Notes: generated by a model from the sequence alone, not told the origin. Positions 25,135 to 34,454 are shown, counted from the first letter of the stretch. The stretch is 64,000 nucleotides of DNA from Lutibacter sp. (GCF_021647475.1 NZ_JAKIUR010000001.1:94636-158635), one strand, 5' to 3'. Numbers and translations are program-made.

Positions 25135-26160
25135 CTATGGCAGTCCGTTAATTAAAGCTTCTAAAGCTGGTTGTGTTATTGGAGTTAAACTTGAAATAAC
25201 TTCTATATGACCATCAACAATTGTTGTTCCTTGTATTGCATAATTTAGTTGTCCGTTTATTTCTGCAACCATAATAATGTGAACTTGTTGTCCTATTGGA
25301 ATCATTCCATAATGTTCAGTAAACATTTCAAGTGCTGTATCCCAAACATCCATTCTTGCTAAAGCTGTTGGCTCTCCATCGTATGATAAATACACTGCAC
25401 AATTCTCTTGGTTAAATTCATTTGGCACATCAATATAAAGTTGAGTTTTAGGTCCTGTAAAGTTGTACCATCTGTCAAGATTAGTCCAACCAAAATCACC
25501 AATATCATAGTTGTAAGTTGCAAATTCGCCATTTGCACCTCCTCCATCTTTAATTTGAGCATTATCATTTTCCCCATCATTATCCTCATCAGTTTCAATC
25601 CAATTTCCATTTGTATCATCATCTCCTCTAAAAATTTGCATTCCGCCATCTAAATCTGCAAAATCAATAGGTCTGCTTTCCACTGAAGCCATTTCTAATA
25701 ATTCTAAATTATTTGTGTCTTGTTCGGCATTTATAAAAAATTCTCCTGCTGATTTTAATACTTCTTTGTCTCCGTTAGCTCTCATTCCTAAGGTTGACTT
25801 ATTTTTCAAAAGCATGGAAGCTTTATCATAAATCTCAATTAATTTTACGGTTACATTTCCTGTTACTGGTGTTCCATTTAATCCGAAAGAATTTGGCTGA
25901 AATGTTACTTTAGTTCCTTGTGTTCCTGTAATAACACCACCTGTTGAGGCATCAATAGTAAATTCTTGTACTGCATTGGCTCTGTTGTCATCAAACCTTT
26001 GATTAAGTGCTGCTCCATCTGGCAACGGTGGCTGTATATCTTCTTTTGGATTACAGCTAGTAACAAATACTAATAATGATATGCCTACCACATTTTTTAA
26101 AATACTGCTCACAACTTTCCTTTTATTAAAGTTTGTGAAATTTTGTTTTTTGTTTTTCAT
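25135..26160 (-). CDS. large lipoprotein with possible ZU5-like domain
   Basis: The 341-residue protein has a long basic leader, then a lipoprotein signal ending LLVFVTSCNPKED (Cys about residue 36). The first half (STGGVITGTQGTKVTFQPNSF, VTGNVTVKLIEIYDKASMLL) resembles ZU5-type sandwiches in rhythm, but I cannot prove this. A Asp/Asn-rich stretch in the middle (GDDDTNGNWIETDEDNDGEN) looks like calcium-binding loops. The second half is a beta-rich domain of unknown type. It is divergent from the ECF sigma gene, with 116 bp between starts, which suggests it is a main target of that sigma factor. Confidence 0.75.
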   Translation of the reverse strand: MKNKKQNFTNFNKRKVVSSILKNVVGISLLVFVTSCNPKEDIQPPLPDGAALNQRFDDNRANAVQEFTIDASTGGVITGTQGTKVTFQPNSFGLNGTPVTGNVTVKLIEIYDKASMLLKNKSTLGMRANGDKEVLKSAGEFFINAEQDTNNLELLEMASVESRPIDFADLDGGMQIFRGDDDTNGNWIETDEDNDGENDNAQIKDGGGANGEFATYNYDIGDFGWTNLDRWYNFTGPKTQLYIDVPNEFNQENCAVYLSYDGEPTALARMDVWDTALEMFTEHYGMIPIGQQVHIIMVAEINGQLNYAIQGTTIVDGHIEVISSLTPITQPALEALINGLP

Positions 26161-26254
26161 AATTATTAAAATTTAATTGTTTTTAATTTCGTTTTACATT
26201 TACATATCAACTAAATTTTATTTTGTTACCTCTTTTTCTTTAAAAAAAATTAAA

Positions 26255-26272
26255 TTAGCTATCTGTAGCTAA
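26255..26272. promoter_or_regulatory. inverted repeat in the divergent sigma/lipoprotein promoter region
   Basis: TTAGCTA (26255-26261) and TAGCTAA (26266-26272) are perfect inverted repeats around TCTG, 4 bp before the ATG of the ECF sigma gene. The position suggests an operator or an initiation-region hairpin that could limit sigma translation. Confidence 0.45.
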
Positions 26273-26276
26273 AAAA

Positions 26277-26852
26277 ATGAAACAAAAACCGCATAAAGAT
26301 CACTTATATATTGAGGCCTTATTAAAAAACGACAGTAGGGTGCTTTCTAAAATTTATGAGAAGTATTCTTATAAAATTGTTTCTTATGTTAGAAAAAACA
26401 GTGGAAATTCAGATGATGCACAAGATATTATTCAAGAAGTGTTGGTTACCATATATCATCAAGCAAAAGAGAAAAACTTTATACTTACTTGTCCGTTTGA
26501 TGCTTATTTTTATTTGTTATGTAAACGTAAATGGTTAAATGAATTAAAAAAAAGAGGGAATACTAGGGTAACAATTTTAGATGATGACATATCTATTACT
26601 GAAGAGCAAGAACAACAAGTTGAAGAAACTGAAATTTTTGAACTGCAACATCAGCTTTTTGAATTAAAATTTAAAGAATTAGGTAAAAAATGTCAAGAAT
26701 TATTAAAAACATCCTTTAAAATTAAATCCATGGAAAAAGTTGCAAAAATTTTAGGCGTTACTTATGGATATGCTCGCAAAAAGAAATCAGAATGTATGAA
26801 AAAATTAACCCTACTTGTGAAAAATTCGAGAGAATATCATCAGTTAAAATAG
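26277..26852 (+). CDS. ECF-family RNA polymerase sigma factor
   Basis: The 191-residue protein has region 2 at about 15-85 (LSKIYEKYSYKIVSYVRKN, DAQDIIQEVLVTIY) and region 4 at about 125-185 with the HTH MEKVAKILGVTYGYARKKKS. Between them is the acidic linker typical of ECF (group IV) factors. It would direct RNA polymerase to a small regulon. The next gene, 10 bp downstream, encodes a membrane protein with a cytoplasmic N-terminus suited to hold it inactive. The divergent lipoprotein gene and the operon after it are the likely regulon. Confidence 0.9.
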   Translation: MKQKPHKDHLYIEALLKNDSRVLSKIYEKYSYKIVSYVRKNSGNSDDAQDIIQEVLVTIYHQAKEKNFILTCPFDAYFYLLCKRKWLNELKKRGNTRVTILDDDISITEEQEQQVEETEIFELQHQLFELKFKELGKKCQELLKTSFKIKSMEKVAKILGVTYGYARKKKSECMKKLTLLVKNSREYHQLK

Positions 26853-26862
26853 TATTATTAAA

Positions 26863-27600
26863 ATGAAAGAAGATAGATACATATTATTTGAAAATTACTT
26901 AACGAATAAACTTTCTAATACCGAACTTCAATCTTTTGAAAAAAAATTAGAAAAGGATACTGATTTTAAACAAGAATTTGAAATTTATAAAAATTTAAAT
27001 ACTTCATTAAAATCTAAGTTTGAAAATGAAGAATCTGAAATAGCACTTAAAAAAACCTTAAATAATTTAGGATCTCAGTTTATTAAACACAACAAATCAA
27101 AAAAACAAAAAGTAATTTCATTATTTAATTATAAAAGTTTAATGATAGCTGCTAGTATTGCATTATTGGTTAGTTTATTTATATTTAAAAACGGAAAGCC
27201 TGTTTATAGTGATTTTTCCAATCATAACGCTTTAGAAATAGTTGTTAGAGGTGAAAATAATGGCACTGTTGTTAAAGCTGAAAACGCATTCAATTCAAAA
27301 AATTATAAAGAAGCATTACAACAATTAACCATTTTATCTAATACCTATCCAAACGATACTGAAATTAAATTATACCAAGGGATTTCTAACCTTGAATTAG
27401 GGAATTATACAAATGCAGAAACTATTTTTAATAAAATTAGTGAAGGAAATTCAGCTTTTGCAACTACAGCAACTTGGTATAAAGCATTAAATTATTTAAA
27501 ACAAAAAGAGTTTAAAAAGTGTAAAGAAGTTTTAAAAACGATTCCTAAAAGTGCTGATAAATTTGGACAAGCTAAAAAATTATTGAATAAATTAAAGTAA
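26863..27600 (+). CDS. membrane TPR protein, putative anti-sigma factor
   Basis: The 245-residue protein has a cytoplasmic N-terminus (FENYLTNKLSNTELQSFEKK, about residues 8-60) similar in pattern to the sigma-binding segments of Bacteroidetes anti-sigma factors. A membrane helix follows at about 90-107 (LMIAASIALLVSLFIF). The periplasmic part (about 125-245) has TPR-like helices (AENAFNSKNYKEALQQL, LYQGISNLELGNYTNAETIF). It is 10 bp downstream of the ECF sigma gene. I infer an anti-sigma role with a TPR sensor; a FecR domain is not present, and direct sigma binding is not shown by sequence. Confidence 0.72.
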   Translation: MKEDRYILFENYLTNKLSNTELQSFEKKLEKDTDFKQEFEIYKNLNTSLKSKFENEESEIALKKTLNNLGSQFIKHNKSKKQKVISLFNYKSLMIAASIALLVSLFIFKNGKPVYSDFSNHNALEIVVRGENNGTVVKAENAFNSKNYKEALQQLTILSNTYPNDTEIKLYQGISNLELGNYTNAETIFNKISEGNSAFATTATWYKALNYLKQKEFKKCKEVLKTIPKSADKFGQAKKLLNKLK

Positions 27601-27611
27601 AACACTAAATT

Positions 27612-28337
27612 CTAATTGCTATTTTTCTTTAAATAATAGGGTAACAATTTATTTTTTCCGTGCTCAAATCGTGTTTGGCAATTATCAATTTTACCTTCAT
27701 ATTTTAATTCATTTGGCACCTCTAAGTTAAAAATACCTTTCCCTTTTGCCATTTTTTCTAATCTGTGAATAGCTTTAAAAGTTAGTTTATGGTACAACGG
27801 TTGAAGGATTTTACATTGCTCAATTTCGCCATAAGTTAAATCCCAGAGTTTCGCTTTTTCTCCCTTTATAATTTCTTTAGAAAAGTAAACCTCCTTTAGC
27901 AATGGAAATGCAAATTCAAATACTTTTTGTGAACCATTGTTCGCAAATAATACAATTTCTTTATTTCTAACAATAAAAAAACGAATTAAAAAATTATCCA
28001 TTTTTGATAATTGATTGGCGGCAATAGATGCAATTCCAATGCTTTTTATTTCATGACCTTTCTTTTTTCTTTCAGCATCAAACCAATAATAAAAATCTCT
28101 AATTTGACTAATAGTTCTATATTTTAAATTTCCATTTGTTACAGATATATTAAAAACATTGGCTTTATTCCAAACTTCAGTTTGTTTTTTTCGGTCTTTC
28201 TTTAACCAGCAACCATTTATTAAAATAGGATTCCCAGTTTCAATTTGATAAGCTTTTAGCGTCTTCCATTCTTGAGCATTGGAATACTTAAAAACAAGCA
28301 ACATAAGTACTATTATTATATATTTTATTTTCATCAA
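27612..28337 (-). CDS. secreted protein of unknown function
   Basis: The 241-residue protein has a signal peptide (residues 1-21, LMLLVFKYSNAQEW). The mature part is basic and mixed alpha/beta: LKAYQIETGNPILINGCWLKKDRK, IRDFYYWFDAERKKKGHEIK and a hydrophobic helix FEFAFPLLKEVYF. I recall proteins with the 'TGNPxL..GxWLKKDRK' opening in other Flavobacteriaceae, but no function. It is convergent with the TPR gene (11 bp apart) and divergent from tatD. Confidence 0.7.
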   Translation of the reverse strand: MMKIKYIIIVLMLLVFKYSNAQEWKTLKAYQIETGNPILINGCWLKKDRKKQTEVWNKANVFNISVTNGNLKYRTISQIRDFYYWFDAERKKKGHEIKSIGIASIAANQLSKMDNFLIRFFIVRNKEIVLFANNGSQKVFEFAFPLLKEVYFSKEIIKGEKAKLWDLTYGEIEQCKILQPLYHKLTFKAIHRLEKMAKGKGIFNLEVPNELKYEGKIDNCQTRFEHGKNKLLPYYLKKNSN

Positions 28338-28437
28338 TCTACAGAGGTTTAACCATAAACTAAAGTAGCCATAAAATGGATGTCAGTGACAAAAATTTCA
28401 ATAAAAAGGTTTACAAGTTTTTAATTACTTTTACGCT

Positions 28438-29205
28438 ATGATAATTACAGATACACACACCCATTTATATAGTGAACAGTTTGATGAAGACAGAAATGAA
28501 ATGATTCAGCGTGCTATAAAAGCTGGTGTTACTCGGTTTTTTATTCCTGCCATAGACTCATCGTACTATCAAAATATGCTTAATCTTGAAAAGGAATTTC
28601 CAAAGAATACTTACTTAATGACTGGTTTGCATCCGACTTCAGTTAAAGAAAATTTTGAAGAAGAATTAGCTTTTGTACAAAACACTTTGATTGAACGTAA
28701 TTTTTATGGAATTGGTGAAATTGGCATCGATTTATATTGGGATAAATCATTTTTAAAACAACAACAGTTTGCTTTTAAAACTCAAATTAAATGGGCGAAA
28801 GAAAAAAAATTACCTATAATAATCCATTGCAGAGACGCTTTTAATGAAGTTTTTGAAATTTTAGAAAAAGAAAATGATGAAGATTTGTTCGGAATTTTTC
28901 ATTGTTTTACCGGAACATTAGAGCAAGCAAATAAAGCAATATCGTATGATATGAAATTAGGAATTGGTGGAGTTGTTACCTTTAAAAATGGTAAAATTGA
29001 CCAGTTTTTGAACCAAATTCCTATTAAAAATATTGTATTAGAAACCGATGCACCATATTTAGCTCCAACACCTTTTAGAGGAAAAAGAAATGAGAGTAGT
29101 TACATAATTAAAGTTGTAGAAAAATTAGCTGAAATTTATAATATTTCACAAGAAGAAATTGCTAACATAACCACTCAAAACTCAAAAAATATTTTTGGAA
29201 TCTAA
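28438..29205 (+). CDS. tatD: TatD-family metal-dependent hydrolase
   Basis: The 255-residue protein is a TIM-barrel amidohydrolase-type phosphoesterase. Metal ligands appear in order: DTHTH near the N-terminus (TDTHTHLYSEQFDEDR), Glu in GIGEIGIDLYW, His in PIIIHCRDA, His in GIFHCFTGT, and Asp in LETDAPYLAPTP. TatD proteins are 3'-5' exonucleases acting in DNA repair and RNA turnover. Length is normal. It is followed by, and overlaps by 11 bp, the methyltransferase gene ogt, consistent with a small repair operon. Confidence 0.93.
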   Translation: MIITDTHTHLYSEQFDEDRNEMIQRAIKAGVTRFFIPAIDSSYYQNMLNLEKEFPKNTYLMTGLHPTSVKENFEEELAFVQNTLIERNFYGIGEIGIDLYWDKSFLKQQQFAFKTQIKWAKEKKLPIIIHCRDAFNEVFEILEKENDEDLFGIFHCFTGTLEQANKAISYDMKLGIGGVVTFKNGKIDQFLNQIPIKNIVLETDAPYLAPTPFRGKRNESSYIIKVVEKLAEIYNISQEEIANITTQNSKNIFGI

Positions 29206-29677
29206 TCAAACTACATATTATAAAACACCTATTGGAACTGCCAAAATTATAGGTAATGACCTTGGAATTTCAAGCATTACAGTTATTGATGATGAAATTG
29301 AAACCACAAAAAATATATCTGAATTTTTAACGGATTGCGTACAACAATTAGATGAATATTTTAAAGGCAAACGCACAGAATTTACATTAAAGTTAAATCC
29401 AAAAGGAACTGATTTTCAAAAAAAAGTATGGTCTGAGTTACTAAATATTCCTTACGGTAAAACACGAACGTATTTAGAGCAAACTAAAAAACTAGGTAAT
29501 GTAAAAGCTATTAGAGCGGTAGCTTCTGCAAACGGTAAAAATCCTATTTGGATTGTAATTCCGTGCCATAGAATTATTGGAAGTGATGGTTCATTAACAG
29601 GTTATGCAGGTGGATTATGGCGTAAAAAATGGTTGTTAGCTCATGAAAGTCCTGCAAAACAACAAACACTATTTTAA
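29195..29677 (+). CDS. ogt: methylated-DNA--protein-cysteine S-methyltransferase
   Basis: The 160-residue protein repairs O6-alkylguanine by irreversible transfer to its own cysteine. The active site is in WIVIPCHRIIGSDG (Cys about residue 127), preceded by the DNA-binding helix RAVASANGKNP and the Arg finger helix YGKTRTYLEQ. The only suitable start is TTG at 29195, which overlaps the end of tatD by 11 bp; no ATG is available before the conserved part. A paralogue lacking the cysteine lies at 61390. Confidence 0.92.
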   Translation: MESNQTTYYKTPIGTAKIIGNDLGISSITVIDDEIETTKNISEFLTDCVQQLDEYFKGKRTEFTLKLNPKGTDFQKKVWSELLNIPYGKTRTYLEQTKKLGNVKAIRAVASANGKNPIWIVIPCHRIIGSDGSLTGYAGGLWRKKWLLAHESPAKQQTLF

Positions 29678-29709
29678 ACTAAAACGAATTTTAAATCGTT
29701 AAATTACCT

Positions 29710-32700
29710 ATGAAGAAAGGATTTTTTTTAGTCTTATTTTTTTTGACGGTTGTTTTGCACGCTCAAAGTCCAGCAACCAAATTAAAATCTTTCTTGGTAA
29801 AAAATGATACCATTAAAATTGATTCGGTAAGTATCAGCTCTTTTGATTTTAAAGTTTTTAAAAATGATTCCTTAATTAATCCTTCAGAATATTCAATTGA
29901 TTTTTCAAAAGCACAACTAATTTTTAATAATAGGGCTCAAAATAAATTGGATTCTATTAAAATTCAATACAAACCTTATCCCAAATTTTTAACCAAGAAA
30001 TACCAACTTTTTGATAAAAAATTAATTGTTACTAACAACACTTCTCAAAATTTATATAGCTTAACCACAAATAAGTCTAAAAAAATCAACAAACCATTTG
30101 AAGGTTTAAATGCCGTTGGAAATATCACACGAGGATTAACCATTGGAAATAATCAAAATGGAGTTGTTAATTCAAGTTTAGATTTGCAAATTGCTGGAAA
30201 AATTTCAGATAAAGTTACCTTAAAAGGCTCAATAATTGACACTAATATTCCTATTCAGGAAAACGGAAATACTTATAAATTAAATGAATTTGATAGAGTT
30301 TTTATCGAGCTATTTAGTAAAAACTGGAAAATTACTGCAGGTGATATTTATTTGAATAACAGCGAAACCAAATATTTAAATTTCAATAAAAAAGTTTCAG
30401 GATTAGCCGTAAATGCAATCATAAAAAATAAACATTCCGAAATAAACATTGAAACTTCAGGAGCAGTGGTTCGAGGAAAATATAAAAAAGTTGAATTTGT
30501 GGGTGAAGAAGGGAATCAAGGCCCATATAAACTTAATGACTTAAACAATAATTCCTATATTTTAATTTTATCTGGAACCGAAAATATTTATATTAACGGA
30601 CAGCTTTTAAAACGTGGAGAAAATAACGATTACACTATTGATTATAACAATGCCGAACTAACTTTTAACACTACTTTTCCTATTACTGCCAATATGAGAA
30701 TATCAGCAGAATTTCAATTTAACGATCGCGTTTTCACTCGATTTATCACTTATAATAACATTAAATTTAAGAGTGAAAAATTGGTGGTAAGTAGTTATTT
30801 TTATAATGAAAATGATGTTAAAAATCAACCTTTAGAACAAGATTTAACCGATGCTCAAAAACAAATTTTAGCCAATGCCGGAAATGATTTAACCAAAATG
30901 GCAAGTCCTTCTGCTTATATTGACACGTATTCTGATAATAAAATTTTATATAAAAAAACACCTTTAGGCACATCTGAAATTTTTGAATATTCCACCAATG
31001 AAAATGATATTTTGTATCATGTTTCTTTTTCTTTTGTTGGTGCAAATTTGGGAAATTATAAATTAAAGGAAGTTATTGCCATTGGTAAAGTTTATGAATA
31101 TATTGGTGCAAATTTGGGAAATTATAATCCAATTATAAAACTAACTGCTCCAAACAAATTACAAGTTGCCGTTTTTAAAGCAAATTACCAGCCTTCTGTT
31201 AAAACTTCAATTCAGGCTGAAGCCGCTTTTAGTATAAATGATGCCAATTTATTTTCAACTATTGATGATGAAAATAATAACGGATTTGCTACTCAATTTA
31301 ATTGGAACCAGATAATCTATTCTAAAAAATGGGAGTTAAAAAGCCAACTGGGTTTAGATTATATTGATGCACATTTTAAGAGTATTCAACGTATTCAAAA
31401 TATTGAATTTAATAGAGATTGGAATATTGTGAATTTAACAGGAAAGCAGCAATTAATTACCACAGGATTACAATTAAATAATCAACAAAATAGTAGCATT
31501 ACCTATAAATTTGAAAACCTACTACTAGGTAATTCATTTACAGGAAATAAACATCATTTGTTTGGAAATATTACTCAAAAGAACTTCGCTGTTAATTTTG
31601 ATGGAAGCATTTTAGAGAACGCTTCAGAAATCAGAAAAGGAACTTTTTCAAGATATCATTTAACCGCGACTTATACTTTAGGAAAAAGCTGGTTTGGGAC
31701 ACAATTTTCTGGTGAAAACAATGAACAAACATCAGTATTAACCCAATTAAAAGAAAATAACAGTCATAAATTTAATGAATATGAAGGCTTTTTTGGAATA
31801 GGAGATTCTACCAAAATATTTACTCAAATAGGAGCAAAATTTAGAGTTACTGATAGTATTCAAAATAATAAATTTGAACGAGTTAATAATTCCAAAACAT
31901 ACTATTTAAAATCGAATTTTATAAAATCTAAAACTGCAAATTTATCGACTTATATAAATTATAGAACGGTAAAAAATACTAATTTTAAAGATGAAGAATC
32001 ACTTAACTCAAAGTTGGTGTATCAACAACAATTATTTCATCAATTTTTAAATTTTAGTACTGTTTATCAAACACTTTCTGGCACCTTACCTCAACAAGAT
32101 TATAGTTATTTAAAAACAGAACCCGGACAAGGTTATTACACTTGGATTGATTATAACAACAACGGTATTAAAGAGTTAAATGAATTTGAAATTGCACAAT
32201 TTCCTGACCAAGCAGAATATTTACGAATTATTTTACCTACCATAAATTATATTGCAACACATCAAAATAAATTTACGCAAACTATTAGGATAAACGCCCA
32301 GCAGTGGAGTTCAAAAAAAGGATTTAAAAAAACACTTTCTCATTTTAATAATCAGACCTATATTTTGGTGGATAACAAACAGTTAAAACAACCTAAAAAA
32401 TTCAATTTAAACCCATTTGACATAAGCAATCCTAATGTGTTGGCTTTAAATTATCATTTTACCAATAGTATTTATTTTAATCGAGGAAAAAAACACTTTA
32501 CCACCAGTTATAGTTATCAAAAATCAAAAAATGTTAGCACTACTACCATTGATAATTTAAGCAATAATTTACAAATCCAACAGTTAACCTTTGAACATAA
32601 AGTGGGGAAATTTTGGCTATTTTATATTAGTGGAAATCAAAGTAAAAATACAACAAACTCTCTTAATTATAGTAATCGGAATTTTAAGTTAAAAAACTAT

Positions 32701-33090
32701 TCCTTTGCTCCAAAATTATCTTATTATTACAATCGAAACGTTTATTTTTCAATGTTTTATGAATATAAAAACAAAGAAAATTTAATTCAAAATTTAGAAG
32801 CTTTACAATTGAATAAATTTGGATTTGAATTTAACAGTGCCAACAATACAAAAAATTCATTAAAAATAACCTTGAATTTGTTTAACAATAAATTTAAGGG
32901 AAATGCAAACTCACCTGTTGGATATCAAATGCTAGAAGGTTTTCAGGTAGGGAAAAATTATACTTGGAGCTTTCTATTCCATAGAAAAATAAATTCATAT
33001 TTACATTTAAATATTAACTATTTGGGAAGAAAAAGTGAAACATCAAACACCATTCATACAGGATCAATACAGTTAAAAGCTATTTTTTAA
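29710..33090 (+). CDS. large outer-membrane protein with SprA-like region
   Basis: The 1,126-residue protein has a signal peptide (LVLFFLTVVLHAQ). Residues about 130-215 (GLTIGNNQNGVVNSSLDLQ, LKGSIIDTNIPIQENGNT, FDRVFIELFSKNWKITAGD) closely recall the segment in the T9SS translocon SprA that precedes its barrel strands, but the protein is less than half of SprA's usual length (over 2,000 residues). The remainder is a long series of alternating strands ending in TGSIQLKAIF, as in an outer-membrane beta-barrel. A 25-nt exact direct repeat (31037-31061 and 31103-31127) encodes GANLGNY twice. It may be a SprA-like barrel of unknown cargo; this is resemblance only. Confidence 0.7.
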   Translation: MKKGFFLVLFFLTVVLHAQSPATKLKSFLVKNDTIKIDSVSISSFDFKVFKNDSLINPSEYSIDFSKAQLIFNNRAQNKLDSIKIQYKPYPKFLTKKYQLFDKKLIVTNNTSQNLYSLTTNKSKKINKPFEGLNAVGNITRGLTIGNNQNGVVNSSLDLQIAGKISDKVTLKGSIIDTNIPIQENGNTYKLNEFDRVFIELFSKNWKITAGDIYLNNSETKYLNFNKKVSGLAVNAIIKNKHSEINIETSGAVVRGKYKKVEFVGEEGNQGPYKLNDLNNNSYILILSGTENIYINGQLLKRGENNDYTIDYNNAELTFNTTFPITANMRISAEFQFNDRVFTRFITYNNIKFKSEKLVVSSYFYNENDVKNQPLEQDLTDAQKQILANAGNDLTKMASPSAYIDTYSDNKILYKKTPLGTSEIFEYSTNENDILYHVSFSFVGANLGNYKLKEVIAIGKVYEYIGANLGNYNPIIKLTAPNKLQVAVFKANYQPSVKTSIQAEAAFSINDANLFSTIDDENNNGFATQFNWNQIIYSKKWELKSQLGLDYIDAHFKSIQRIQNIEFNRDWNIVNLTGKQQLITTGLQLNNQQNSSITYKFENLLLGNSFTGNKHHLFGNITQKNFAVNFDGSILENASEIRKGTFSRYHLTATYTLGKSWFGTQFSGENNEQTSVLTQLKENNSHKFNEYEGFFGIGDSTKIFTQIGAKFRVTDSIQNNKFERVNNSKTYYLKSNFIKSKTANLSTYINYRTVKNTNFKDEESLNSKLVYQQQLFHQFLNFSTVYQTLSGTLPQQDYSYLKTEPGQGYYTWIDYNNNGIKELNEFEIAQFPDQAEYLRIILPTINYIATHQNKFTQTIRINAQQWSSKKGFKKTLSHFNNQTYILVDNKQLKQPKKFNLNPFDISNPNVLALNYHFTNSIYFNRGKKHFTTSYSYQKSKNVSTTTIDNLSNNLQIQQLTFEHKVGKFWLFYISGNQSKNTTNSLNYSNRNFKLKNYSFAPKLSYYYNRNVYFSMFYEYKNKENLIQNLEALQLNKFGFEFNSANNTKNSLKITLNLFNNKFKGNANSPVGYQMLEGFQVGKNYTWSFLFHRKINSYLHLNINYLGRKSETSNTIHTGSIQLKAIF

Positions 33091-33151
33091 TATTATGTTA
33101 GTTTGGTTTAATCTTTGTAATTATCTTTACTTTTTAATTTAAATTTAATCT

Positions 33152-33700
33152 ATGAAAAAAATTAACCTAATTGTACTATTATTTATTAGCAGTGTATCAT
33201 TGTTTGCCCAACAAAATAAAACTAATTCCTTAGCTAAAAATGAACTAAAAATTAATATGTCTAATTTAATTGCCTTTAAGTTTTTGGATGTTGGCTATGA
33301 AGCAATTCTTAATGAAGAATCCTCTATAGGTGTTAATGTTTTATTTAACCTAGATAGCAATTCAGATTCTAATAGTCTTGATGAATACAGAACTTTTTCA
33401 ATAACTCCTTATTATCGCCATTTTTTTTCTAATAAATATGCAAGTGGTTTCTTTGTAGAGGTATTTACCATGCTTCATTCTGGGGAAGAAGAAAATTATT
33501 ATAGTAATTCTGCTCCATACGATTCATATGTTAATGAAAAATACACAGATTTTGCCGTTGGAATTTCTGCTGGTTCAAAATTTGTATCTAAAAGAGGTTT
33601 TGTTGCTGAAATTTATCTTGGAATTGGTAGAGATTTGTTAAATAATAATGATACTGAAGTTGTTGGGCGTGGAGGTATTTCTATAGGTTACAGATTTTAA
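33152..33700 (+). CDS. outer-membrane beta-barrel protein (DUF3575-like), paralogue 1
   Basis: The 182-residue protein has a signal peptide (residues 1-19, SVSLFAQ) and an 8-strand barrel pattern: LKINMSNLIAFKFLDVGYE, SIGVNVLFNL, FSITPYYRHFFSNKYASGFF and a final GGISIGYRF. The 'YRHFFSxKYAxGFFVE' element is typical of small Bacteroidetes barrels annotated DUF3575. The gene at 33842 is a diverged copy, so a tandem duplication is likely. Function unknown. Confidence 0.75.
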   Translation: MKKINLIVLLFISSVSLFAQQNKTNSLAKNELKINMSNLIAFKFLDVGYEAILNEESSIGVNVLFNLDSNSDSNSLDEYRTFSITPYYRHFFSNKYASGFFVEVFTMLHSGEEENYYSNSAPYDSYVNEKYTDFAVGISAGSKFVSKRGFVAEIYLGIGRDLLNNNDTEVVGRGGISIGYRF

Positions 33701-33717
33701 AACTTATATTTTATTTT

Positions 33718-33750
33718 ACGATTAACATAATTTATGTTAATCGTTTTTTA
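33718..33750 (+). terminator. intrinsic terminator
   Basis: ACGATTAACAT (33718-33728) pairs perfectly with ATGTTAATCGT (33734-33744), followed by TTTTTATTT. It ends the unit containing the first small barrel gene. Confidence 0.8.
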
Positions 33751-33841
33751 TTTAAGGAAAGTTTAACCTTATTTAACTTTCTCTTATAGATTTTCAATTC
33801 ATTCTTAAATTACATTTGGTCATTATTAATCAAATTTTATA

Positions 33842-34417
33842 ATGACTATGAAAATAATTAAAATAACCTTTTGGGTTGTATGTGTATTATTTGTATCAAA
33901 CATAAATGCACAAGAAGTAAAAAAAATTGAAAAAGAAAAAGAGCCAAAACATGAAATTTCGTTAGAGCTATTTGAGTTAGTTACAATTAATAAACTTGAA
34001 ATTTCTTACAGCTATTTATTAAATAATTCTAATAGTATTGGGCTAACATTAGCTCACACTAATAAAGGTGAGAGTATTTTTGGTGTAGATAATTTTCATG
34101 ATAATTTTTCTGTAAACATGAATTATAAGCACTTTTTTTCAGAAAAACATACACAAGGTTTTTACATAGAATTTTTTGGAAGATATAGTAATGGAGATGC
34201 TTTTGTTTATAATAATCATGTTTACCAATATTCTGTAGAACAAAATTCTTTATATTTAGGAGCCGGAGTAGGCTATAAGTTTGTAACCAAATGCAATTTT
34301 TTTATTAATGTTAATGTTGGGTTAGCCAAAAAGGTTTATTCATTTAATAAAAATATTCCTTATTCTAAACCTAATATTTTTGTACAAACAGGTATTTCAA
34401 TAGGTAAACGATTTTAA
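33842..34417 (+). CDS. outer-membrane beta-barrel protein (DUF3575-like), paralogue 2
   Basis: The 191-residue protein has a signal peptide (CVLFVSNINAQ) and the same layout as the gene at 33152: LEISYSYLLNNSNSIGLTL, VNMNYKHFFSEKHTQGFYIE and the C-terminal GISIGKRF. Shared order of motifs and the adjacent location show a tandem paralogue with its own promoter and terminator. The ATG at 33848 is an equally possible start, two codons later. Confidence 0.75.
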   Translation: MTMKIIKITFWVVCVLFVSNINAQEVKKIEKEKEPKHEISLELFELVTINKLEISYSYLLNNSNSIGLTLAHTNKGESIFGVDNFHDNFSVNMNYKHFFSEKHTQGFYIEFFGRYSNGDAFVYNNHVYQYSVEQNSLYLGAGVGYKFVTKCNFFINVNVGLAKKVYSFNKNIPYSKPNIFVQTGISIGKRF

Positions 34418-34422
34418 ATATA

Positions 34423-34454
34423 AAAGGTTGCCTAAAAGCAACCTTTATGTTTTT
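34423..34454 (+). terminator. intrinsic terminator
   Basis: AAAGGTTGC (34423-34431) pairs with GCAACCTTT (34438-34446), followed by a T-rich run. It ends the second small-barrel gene. Confidence 0.8.

Noticed and set aside
30818..31045. Minus-strand 75-codon frame
   Set aside because: Shadow of the 1,126-residue outer-membrane protein, with biased Lys/Phe/His composition.
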